Shown here: positions 1-5,171 of the stretch, piece by piece
How the letters are laid out: each line of letters opens with the position of its first letter
How positions within the stretch are numbered: position 1 is the stretch's first letter
Origin: Chloroflexia bacterium
GTDB lineage: Bacteria > Chloroflexota > Chloroflexia > Thermomicrobiales > JALYUS01
NCBI GenBank assembly: GCA_025928215.1
Contig: JAICJW010000328.1
Location: 1-5,171, forward strand
Length of the DNA stretch: 5,171 nt
Direction of reading: 5' to 3'
Made by a program: the position numbers and the translations under genes
Notes under the pieces: model-generated
What the model was told of the DNA's origin: nothing
The model's input: only the letters and a program-made list of their open reading frames with translations
The model's database searches: none

Positions 1-485
1 CGGTGCCGGACACGGGCGGTGTCTATCTCGTTCCTGCCTTCGCGGGGCTGGGCGCGCCATATTGGGACCCGTATGCACGCGGTACGATCGTCGGCCTGAC
101 ACGGGGCAGCGGCCGGGCGGAGATCGTCCGCGCGACGCTCGAAGCGGTCGCCTACCAGACGCGCGATGTCCTCGATTTGATGCGGAGCGAAAGTGGCATT
201 GCCGTCAAGCAACTGCGCGTGGATGGCGGCATGGTGCGCAATGAATTCCTGATGCAGTTCCAGGCGGACATCCTCGGCGTACCCGTGCAGCGCCCGCGAG
301 TGACGGAGACGACGGCGCTCGGCGCGGCCTATCTCGCGGGGCTGGCCGTCGGCTATTGGCGCGATCAGGCTGAAATCGCCACGAACTGGGCCGTGGATCG
401 CACGTTCGAACCACATATGCTGGACGACGCGCGCGAGACGTTGTATGCAGGTTGGCAAGCGGCGGTGAAGAAGGCGCGGGCCTGA
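1..485 (+). CDS. glpK: Glycerol kinase, C-terminal part (5' end outside the window)
   Basis: Cytoplasmic FGGY-family kinase that phosphorylates glycerol with ATP to sn-glycerol-3-phosphate, the entry step of glycerol catabolism. About 161 codons are present, against roughly 500 in the family, so only the C-terminal, nucleotide-binding domain is seen. Landmarks, counted from base 3: the GAPYWDPYARG block at 17-27; the FGGY signature 2 pattern at 27-47 (GTIVGL, then E40, I41 and ATLE at 44-47); the glycine-rich VDGG ATP-site block at 73-76, followed by N80 and LMQFQADILG; and the conserved TETTALGAAYLAGLAVG at 101-117. The GTG at base 3 is an internal Val codon of a frame already open at base 1, not a start. 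The gene ends with TGA at 483-485. It converges on recQ, whose stop lies 54 bases away, with a hairpin between them. The similarity to E. coli GlpK is close, as recalled from memory, and no residue looks aberrant. Confidence 0.96.
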   Translation, partial: VPDTGGVYLVPAFAGLGAPYWDPYARGTIVGLTRGSGRAEIVRATLEAVAYQTRDVLDLMRSESGIAVKQLRVDGGMVRNEFLMQFQADILGVPVQRPRVTETTALGAAYLAGLAVGYWRDQAEIATNWAVDRTFEPHMLDDARETLYAGWQAAVKKARA

Positions 486-500
486 TCTCGCCACATGCGG

Positions 501-528
501 GTAGGGGCGCACGGCTATGCGCCCCTAC
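501..528. terminator. Perfect inverted repeat between convergent glpK and recQ; likely bidirectional terminator or dispersed palindrome
   Basis: Left arm GTAGGGGCGCA (501-511), six-base loop CGGCTA (512-517), right arm TGCGCCCCTAC (518-528); all 11 pairs are Watson-Crick. It starts 15 bases after the glpK stop and ends 11 bases before the recQ stop, so it would fold in both transcripts. No U-rich tract follows on either strand, so intrinsic termination of the classical kind is not assured; it may instead stabilise 3' ends. Palindromes built on GTAGGGGCGCA arms are, to my recollection, repeated many times between genes in a number of high-GC genomes, so it may also be one copy of a dispersed repeat family. 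Confidence 0.6.
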
Positions 529-539
529 ACCATGCCGAT

Positions 540-3500
540 TTATGCCAGTAAGGCGAGTAATTCCTCGCCGTACGTCTCGGCGGTCTTGTCGCCGATCCCT
601 TTCACGCGGCGGAGGGCGGCGGATGATGCCGGTCGCAGCACGGCGAGTGCTTCGAGCGTCGCGTTGGGGAGGATGCAATAGGCGGGAAGCCCGGCTTCGC
701 GCGCCTTGTCGGTGCGCCATGCCTTCAGTTCCGCGAGCAGGCCGGGATCCACCTCGTCCATCGCATCCCCATCCACTACCTGGCGCGACCATTCCGGCAA
801 CAGGTCGGGATCATCTATTGCCCGGCGGCCGCGCGGGGTGAGCGTCAGGACGGGAAACTCGCCCTGTGCCTCCCGCCCGATCAAGCCCTCCACGATCAAC
901 TGTTCGATCACCTCTTCCAAATCCTTGATCGTCAGGTGCTGGAGCGCGCCGAACTCAGCGCAGCGCTCCTCGCCGAACGGGCTGCTCGTCGCGCCGGTCA
1001 GCACGCGCGCCACCTTCCGCCGTCCCATTGGGTAGGGGAGGGCGGCGAGGCCCATCAGGATGCGTAGCGTGTCCGGGCGGTCATCATCGGTGTGAATTGG
1101 CACGGGGCGACGGGCGCGGGCGGGTGCGGCCCCGCGTTGCCGCTCTTCCGGCACGCAAATATCGCAGGCGGTGCCGCAGCGGGCCATCCGCTGGCCGAAG
1201 TGGGCGGCGAGCGCGCGGTGGCGGCAGATCGCTCCCTTCGCGTAGGCGGCCATTGCCTCGATGCGCTGATCCTGCCGTAGCTGATAGTCGGCGAGCAATG
1301 TGTCAATCCGCTCGCCGACATTGGCGGGAGCGGGGAGGAATTCGATCAGTGGATCGCGCCCCGTGCCAGTGTAGCGGATCAAGTCAGCGTCCGCCCACGC
1401 AAGCAGGGACGATTCGAGCGCCGACGGCTCGGTCTCGAGCGCGCCCGCGAGATCTATCAGATTGAGATCGGCGGTCTGACCGGAACGAAGTCCGCTCGCC
1501 TGCACGAACGAGCGCATTTCCGGGCCATTGCTCTGTAGCGTGACCGTGGCGCCGCGTGGCAGATCGAAGTGGCGGCGGATCAGGCCGACCCGTTCGAGCA
1601 TGCTGACACCGACGCGCACGAAGGTCTCATCGGCCCGATCAGCCATCCGCTGCAGTGTTTCGAGCGAGACGATCCCGTACCGGCCGGATACCATCGTTCG
1701 CAGCGTGCGATAGAGTTGGCGCAGATCGTCCTTGCCGATTGCCTCCTGCTTCAGCCAGGTGCTCAGTTGCGCCTTGTCCGCGGCGGCATAGAGGAGGATG
1801 CAGCGGGCGGGCTGGCCGTCGCGCCCGGCGCGTCCCGCCTCCTGATAGTACGCCTCGACGCTCTGCGGCAGATTGTAGTGGATGATCGCGCGCACATCCG
1901 CCTTGTCTATGCCCATGCCGAAGGCAACGGTCGCGACGAGCACGCGCGTCTCGCCGCGCATAAAGCGCTCCTGCACGGCGGCGCGATCCGGCACGTGCGC
2001 GTGATAGTGCTCCGCCTTGACGCCGCCGCGCCGGAGCCGTCCGGCCAGTTCCTCGCAGGCGTCGCGGGCGCGGGCGTAGACGATGACCGGCCCGGCGATC
2101 TCGCGACAGAGCGCGACGACCGCCGACAGTTTCTCCTCCCGGTTCCCCGCACGATGGACCGAGAAATGGAGATTCGGGCGGAAGACGGAGGCCGTCACCT
2201 GCGCCATCGGGCCGAGCCGTTCCTGAATCTCCGCCTGCGTCTCCGCCGAGGCAGTCGCGGTGAGCGCGAGAACGGGCACATCGCCGAGGTCGTCCAGCGC
2301 GGCGCGGATGAAGAGGTAATCGGGCCGGAAACTGAGGCCCCACATGCTGACGCAGTGCGCCTCGTCCACGACGAAGAGCGAGACCCCGGCGCGCTTCAGG
2401 GCGTGGAGGAAGGGGCGCTGCCGCAACCGTTCGGGCGCGATATAGACGAGTTTGTAATCGCCCGCCGCGATGCCGCGCATCCGCTCGCGCACCTCGGCGA
2501 ACGACATGCTGCTGTTGATCGCCGTGGCGTGCGTCCGCAGCGCCTCCGGCAAGCCATCAATCTGATCCTTCATCAGCGCGATCAGCGGGCTGACGACGAG
2601 CGTTGCTTGCGGCAGCAGCATAGCGGGCAGTTGATAGGTGAGCGACTTGCCCGCGCCGGTCGGCATGATGGCGAGCGTGCTCCGCCCTGCAAGGACGTTG
2701 CCGATCACCTGCACCTGATTGGGGCGGAAATCGCGCAGGCCGAACTCCTGATTGAGGAGGGTGTAGGCTTCGGGGGGAAGGGAAACCTCACCCCCCAGCC
2801 CCCCCTCCTTTCCGAGGGAACGGAGAGGGGGAGTCGGAACCGGAGAGTCGTCGGTATCGTCATCTTCGTGGTGGCCGAATTCGGCTTCGAGGGCGGCGCG
2901 TTCTTCGCTTTCGCGGCGGCCAATCTGGTCATCGAGAGAGCGGACGGCGGCGCTATCGTCCAGATCGCGGCAGGCATCGCGCAGAAGGCGCAGTTCCTCG
3001 ACGGTCGGGCGGCGCTCGGCGTTGCGGACGAGCAACGTCTCGATCTGCCCGCGCGCGGCGGCGGCATCGCCCGTTTCAAGGGCGAGTTCGGCCAGCCGCC
3101 GCAAGGGCGCGGTGCTCTCCGGCGCGAGTTCGGCGACGCGGCCATAAGCATCCGCCGCCTCGTCCGGTTTCCCGGCGGCGCGGCAGACATCGCCGTAGCG
3201 CAGCCAGGCGGCAATGTCCAGGTCCGTCTCTTCGTCGGGTTCGGGGCCGAGAGCGAGCAGCGCGGCATGATCGCCCGCAATCGTCAGTGCATGCAGGCGG
3301 ATCAGCCAGCGCGTCTGCGTCCGGGGCCGGTCGGTGTCCAATGCATCGAGCACGACCAGCGCCTCATCCGCCCGCCCAAGCGCGACGAGCGTCCGCGCGC
3401 GCACCTCGCGCAGCGTCACGCTCTCCGGCTGATCCTCCAGCCACCGCTCAACATATCCCAATAGCACGGCGTGCTGCCCCCAGCGGTCGAGCCAGGTGAT

Positions 3501-3575
3501 GAGGCGCGTGCGCCGGTCCCCCCGCAGCAGGCCGAGGCTGGCGTCCGGCAGATTAAGGAGGACGGAATCGGACAA
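540..3575 (-). CDS. recQ: RecQ-family ATP-dependent DNA helicase with N-terminal TPR-like extension
   Basis: Superfamily 2 3'-5' DNA helicase acting in recombinational repair and fork processing (family role). Numbered from the proposed TTG start at 3575 (1011 residues; E. coli RecQ has about 610): TPR-like helices 1-235, clearest at 125-188; acidic linker 236-247; repeat-derived insert 246-265; motif 0 FGLRDFRPNQ 278-287; Walker A PTGAGKS 305-311; DEAH 404-407; aromatic-rich loop 408-420, reading SMWGLSF where SQWGHDF is usual; motif III TATAS 439-443; motif V AFGMGID 551-557; motif VI QEAGRAGRDG 578-587; an extra, partly winged-helix-like segment about 600-775; zinc ligands C784, C800, C804, C807; RQC-type winged helix about 830-930; HRDC about 942-1011. 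TAA stop at 542-540. Upstream in-frame starts exist at 3617 (GTG), 3647 and 3656 (ATG) and 3770 (ATG). I chose TTG because GGGGA lies 7 bases before it and the codons upstream look non-coding. Start uncertain; identity sure. Confidence 0.95.
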   Translation of the reverse strand: MSDSVLLNLPDASLGLLRGDRRTRLITWLDRWGQHAVLLGYVERWLEDQPESVTLREVRARTLVALGRADEALVVLDALDTDRPRTQTRWLIRLHALTIAGDHAALLALGPEPDEETDLDIAAWLRYGDVCRAAGKPDEAADAYGRVAELAPESTAPLRRLAELALETGDAAAARGQIETLLVRNAERRPTVEELRLLRDACRDLDDSAAVRSLDDQIGRRESEERAALEAEFGHHEDDDTDDSPVPTPPLRSLGKEGGLGGEVSLPPEAYTLLNQEFGLRDFRPNQVQVIGNVLAGRSTLAIMPTGAGKSLTYQLPAMLLPQATLVVSPLIALMKDQIDGLPEALRTHATAINSSMSFAEVRERMRGIAAGDYKLVYIAPERLRQRPFLHALKRAGVSLFVVDEAHCVSMWGLSFRPDYLFIRAALDDLGDVPVLALTATASAETQAEIQERLGPMAQVTASVFRPNLHFSVHRAGNREEKLSAVVALCREIAGPVIVYARARDACEELAGRLRRGGVKAEHYHAHVPDRAAVQERFMRGETRVLVATVAFGMGIDKADVRAIIHYNLPQSVEAYYQEAGRAGRDGQPARCILLYAAADKAQLSTWLKQEAIGKDDLRQLYRTLRTMVSGRYGIVSLETLQRMADRADETFVRVGVSMLERVGLIRRHFDLPRGATVTLQSNGPEMRSFVQASGLRSGQTADLNLIDLAGALETEPSALESSLLAWADADLIRYTGTGRDPLIEFLPAPANVGERIDTLLADYQLRQDQRIEAMAAYAKGAICRHRALAAHFGQRMARCGTACDICVPEERQRGAAPARARRPVPIHTDDDRPDTLRILMGLAALPYPMGRRKVARVLTGATSSPFGEERCAEFGALQHLTIKDLEEVIEQLIVEGLIGREAQGEFPVLTLTPRGRRAIDDPDLLPEWSRQVVDGDAMDEVDPGLLAELKAWRTDKAREAGLPAYCILPNATLEALAVLRPASSAALRRVKGIGDKTAETYGEELLALLA
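2783..2838. repeat. GC-rich palindromic repeat element embedded in frame in recQ
   Basis: A C-tract-rich stretch on + (AACCTCACCCCCCAGCC, from 2784) is followed by an imperfect hairpin: CCCCCTC at 2801-2807 pairs with GAGGGGG at 2825-2831, and TTCC at 2810-2813 pairs with GGAA at 2817-2820 around a GAG loop. Base composition departs sharply from the surrounding gene. On the recQ strand it encodes PTPPLRSLGKEGGLGGEVS, and on the opposite strand NLTPQPPLLSEG; I recall LTPQPP-type peptides as recurrent translations of a dispersed palindrome family in several bacterial phyla. It sits exactly in the linker between the TPR-like region and the helicase core and keeps the frame open. No second copy is in the window, so membership of a repeat family is from memory, not shown here. 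Confidence 0.55.
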
Positions 3576-3582
3576 GATAATT

Positions 3583-3587
3583 TCCCC
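3583..3587 (-). promoter_or_regulatory. Ribosome binding site supporting the TTG start of recQ
   Basis: On the - strand GGGGA occupies 3587-3583, seven bases before TTG at 3575-3573. The neighbouring + gene uses a similar AAGGGGA before its ATG. None of the alternative in-frame starts at 3617, 3647, 3656 or 3770 has a comparable purine-rich stretch at the right distance, so this site decides the start preferred here. TTG is a weak codon, which limits confidence. Confidence 0.45.
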
Positions 3588-3624
3588 ATACCATTCGCAA
3601 TTCGTACGGCGGTACACTCGATAC

Positions 3625-3633
3625 AGTATACCA
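3625..3633 (-). promoter_or_regulatory. Possible extended -10 promoter element of recQ
   Basis: The - strand reads TGGTATACT (3633-3625): a TATACT hexamer, one base from TATAAT, preceded by the TGn of an extended -10. Transcription would start near 3618, giving a leader of about 40 bases to the TTG at 3575, or an almost leaderless message if the GTG at 3617 is used. No good -35 hexamer lies 16-18 bases upstream, as is allowed for extended -10 promoters. If real, it would exclude the recQ starts at 3647, 3656 and 3770, because they lie upstream of it. Confidence 0.4.
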
Positions 3634-3704
3634 TTTTCCTCGCACATGCCGGACATTTTGCCGTCAGTATGATCGGGAAGGGGGGCGTGCGCCGTGTCAA
3701 TCGT

Positions 3705-3713
3705 TGGTATGAT
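3705..3713 (+). promoter_or_regulatory. Possible extended -10 promoter element of the small membrane protein gene and glpD
   Basis: TGGTATGAT on + combines a TGn extension with TATGAT, one base from TATAAT. Transcription would begin near 3720, leaving a leader of about 45 bases before the ATG at 3765. No recognisable -35 hexamer is found at 16-18 bases. The element is divergent from the recQ -10 candidate 72 bases away. With a 37-base gap between the two downstream genes, it could serve both of them. Confidence 0.35.
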
Positions 3714-3764
3714 CCGTGTGGGTGGGCGCGCACATACGAACGGACTACGGAAGAAGGGGAACCT

Positions 3765-4190
3765 ATGCATCGTGTACGACTGGCTCGTGCCGTCACTGTT
3801 GCCGTCGTTCTCTGGGCGATGGCGGCGGTCGCCTGCCTGGTTGCCGTCACCGCCGCCGCGCCGGCACCATCGCTCGTCGCGCAGGCTGCCACTGCGGCGC
3901 CGACGGGGTCAGCAGAGGCGACAAACACGCCGGTGCCCAGCCCCCTCGCCACCGCCCCGAGTGCCAGCAGTGCCGCCGGTACATCGCTTGCCGCCACGCC
4001 CCCGATCGCCGCGACGGTGGACACCGGCTCCGCCGCTGCGCCGCCTGAACCCCTGCCGGTCGTTGACACGAGCAGTGGCCCCGATCGCGGGCAAGTCATC
4101 ATCACACTGGTCGGCGTCGTCGGCGCGCTGATCCTGATTCCGCTCGGTGCGTGGGGATTGATTCGATTGATTGCCACTGCGGGACGATAA
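3765..4190 (+). CDS. Small predicted membrane or surface protein, Ala/Thr/Pro-rich, of unknown function
   Basis: I do not recognise a family. The 141-residue product starts with a basic stretch (R3, R5, R8) and a hydrophobic segment at about 9-31, fitting a signal peptide or membrane anchor. C24 in AVAC satisfies the loose bacterial lipoprotein pattern, but the hydrophobic stretch continues past it, so lipidation is uncertain. Residues 33-107 are low complexity, rich in Ala, Ser, Thr and Pro, and lack predicted secondary structure, like an extracytoplasmic stalk. A second hydrophobic segment at about 111-133 (from VIITLVGVVGALILIPLG) is followed by R134 and R141. The likely topology is therefore two membrane segments joined by an external linker. 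The ATG is chosen because AAGGGGA (3754-3760) precedes it by four bases and the hydrophobic segment follows directly; the frame is open further upstream, but that stretch is antisense to recQ. It ends 37 bases before glpD and is probably co-transcribed with it. A role in glycerol metabolism is not shown. Confidence 0.72.
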   Translation: MHRVRLARAVTVAVVLWAMAAVACLVAVTAAAPAPSLVAQAATAAPTGSAEATNTPVPSPLATAPSASSAAGTSLAATPPIAATVDTGSAAAPPEPLPVVDTSSGPDRGQVIITLVGVVGALILIPLGAWGLIRLIATAGR

Positions 4191-4227
4191 TGCGTGTTGG
4201 TCGCATCGTGTGAATGAAGGACAAAGG

Positions 4228-5171
4228 ATGAAGGCGCTCTCGGGTGAGACACGGGCGGAGCATCTGCGGCGGATGGCGGCGGGGCGCGTTGATGTCTGCG
4301 TCATCGGCGGCGGCATCACCGGCGCGGGCGTCGCGCTGGAGGCGGCCTCGCGCGGGGCGTCGGTCGCGCTGATCGAGCGGCAGGATTTCGCGAGCGGCAC
4401 GAGCGGCTGGTCCACGAAACTCGTGCATGGCGGCATCCGCTATCTGCCGCAAGGGCAGGTCGCACTCGTCCGGGAGGCATTGCACGAGCGCGCGACGCTC
4501 CTGAAGATCGCGCCGCATCTCGTCTGGCCGCTCGCCTTCGTCCTGCCGATCTACGAGACGACGCGCCGCCCGATTGGCGTGCCGGTCGCGTTGCCGCGCG
4601 GGATCGGCGTTGGGCTGGCGATGGAGATCGGCCTGACCGCCTACGACGTGCTGGCAGGGAAGCAGAACATCGCCCGCCACCGCCATATCCCGGCGGACGA
4701 GGCAGTGCGCGATGTGCCGGGCCTCCGGACGGATGGCCTCAAAAGCGCCTTTGTCTACAGCGACGCGGGCACGAACGACACGAAACTCGTCGCGACGGTC
4801 GTCCGCACCGCCGTCGAGCAGGGCGCGCTCGTCGCGAACTATGCCGAGGCGATGGGTTTCGTGCAGGAAGCGGGCCGGATTGCGGGCGTCGAGGCGCGCG
4901 ATACGATCACTGGCGAGACGTTCACTATCGCGGCGCAGCACGTCGTCAACGCGGCGGGCGTCTGGGCGGAACGCGTCGAATCGCTCGGCACGCCCGACCC
5001 GCTGGTGCAGGTCCTCCCCGCGAAGGGCATTCACCTCGTCGTGGATGCCGCGAAGGTCGGCGTGACGAACGATGCCGTTGTCCTGCCGGAGACGGAGGAC
5101 GGGCGGCTGATCTTCATCGTGCCGTGGCAGGGACGCGCGGTGATTGGTACGACGGACACGCCCGGCGGCGA
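4228..5171 (+). CDS. glpD: FAD-dependent (aerobic-type) glycerol-3-phosphate dehydrogenase, N-terminal part (3' end outside the window)
   Basis: Peripheral inner-membrane flavoenzyme that oxidises sn-glycerol-3-phosphate to dihydroxyacetone phosphate and passes electrons to quinone; it uses the product of GlpK. 314 full codons are present of the roughly 500-580 typical of the family, without a stop. Landmarks: FAD dinucleotide-binding motif VIGGGITGAG at 25-34 with the acidic E50 closing the beta-alpha-beta unit; the family block STKLVHGGIRYL at 62-73; VREALHERATLLKIAPH, equivalent to the conserved EAL-ER-LL-APH stretch; VNAAGVWAERV; and the substrate-domain block VPWQGRAVIGTTDTP near the end. 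The position usually Arg, Lys or Met before STKL is W61, a mild oddity. The ATG at 4228 is preceded by AAGGA (4217-4221) at six bases. It lies 37 bases downstream of the small membrane gene, and glpK lies on the same strand beyond recQ. The identification is firm; the aerobic type rather than GlpA is inferred from overall similarity and from the absence of glpB or glpC here. Confidence 0.95.
   Translation, partial: MKALSGETRAEHLRRMAAGRVDVCVIGGGITGAGVALEAASRGASVALIERQDFASGTSGWSTKLVHGGIRYLPQGQVALVREALHERATLLKIAPHLVWPLAFVLPIYETTRRPIGVPVALPRGIGVGLAMEIGLTAYDVLAGKQNIARHRHIPADEAVRDVPGLRTDGLKSAFVYSDAGTNDTKLVATVVRTAVEQGALVANYAEAMGFVQEAGRIAGVEARDTITGETFTIAAQHVVNAAGVWAERVESLGTPDPLVQVLPAKGIHLVVDAAKVGVTNDAVVLPETEDGRLIFIVPWQGRAVIGTTDTPGG

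Noticed and set aside
205..792. Overlapping frames on both strands across the glpK and recQ ends.
   Set aside because: They cross the palindrome and the ends of two well-identified genes, and their products are low-complexity Arg/Pro-rich sequence typical of shadow frames.
1569..3464. A 631-codon open frame on + antisense to recQ.
   Set aside because: It mirrors the recQ frame; strong third-position GC bias removes stops from the opposite strand. Its translation is rich in Arg, Gly and His without recognisable domains, while the - strand encodes complete RecQ motifs.
3601..3660. Possible Zn-finger or small peptide reading around MSGMCEENG as the true RecQ N-terminus.
   Set aside because: No ribosome binding site precedes either ATG, codons there (ATA, AAT, TGT) differ from those of the gene body, and a likely -10 element lies inside it.
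3666..3700. A perfect TTGACA on - (3700-3695) with CATACT (3671-3666) as a sigma70 promoter for recQ.
   Set aside because: The spacer would be 23 bases, too long; at 17 bases the hexamer is CCCGAT. The extended -10 at 3633-3625 is the better candidate.
3416..4252. A 278-codon open frame on - across the recQ promoter region, with an ATG preceded by GAGGA near 3635.
   Set aside because: It is out of frame with RecQ, loses the TPR-like sequence, and overlaps both the small membrane gene and the start of recQ. Composition looks random.
4102..5034. A 310-codon open frame on - antisense to glpD.
   Set aside because: The + strand encodes clear FAD-binding and GlpD blocks over the same bases; the antisense product is Arg- and Asp-rich with no motif, and it also runs through the end of the small gene.

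Overview
The window is GC-rich and densely coding. It suggests a high-GC free-living bacterium, possibly Chloroflexota (Thermomicrobia or Sphaerobacter-like). That assignment is inference. It rests on the Ala/Thr/Pro-rich stalk of the small membrane protein, two short palindromic elements of a kind I associate with such genomes, and third-position GC bias strong enough to keep long antisense frames open. No rRNA, tRNA, CRISPR array, insertion sequence or phage gene is visible.

Layout from left to right: (1) the 3' end of glpK, glycerol kinase, on + and cut by the left edge; (2) a 54-base gap holding a near-ideal hairpin with 11-bp arms, between the convergent ends of glpK and recQ; (3) a large RecQ-family DNA helicase gene on -, read from about 3575 down to 540; (4) a divergent, relatively AT-rich promoter region of about 190 bases; (5) a small predicted membrane or surface protein of 141 residues on +; (6) 37 bases later, the first ~314 codons of glpD, FAD-dependent glycerol-3-phosphate dehydrogenase, cut by the right edge.

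GlpK makes sn-glycerol-3-phosphate from glycerol and ATP, and GlpD oxidises it to dihydroxyacetone phosphate while reducing the membrane quinone pool, so the flanks form one glycerol catabolic pathway. The recQ and small-protein genes lie between the two glp genes, and recQ faces the opposite way, so the glp genes cannot be a single simple operon here.

The most unusual object is the RecQ protein. It has an N-terminal TPR-like region of roughly 235 residues, then an acidic linker that contains an in-frame copy of a palindromic GC-rich repeat. The helicase core follows, with the conserved His and Asp of the aromatic-rich loop replaced by Leu and Ser. About 175 extra residues precede the zinc module, and RQC-type winged-helix and HRDC domains close the protein. 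I see no evidence of a wholly new multi-gene system.
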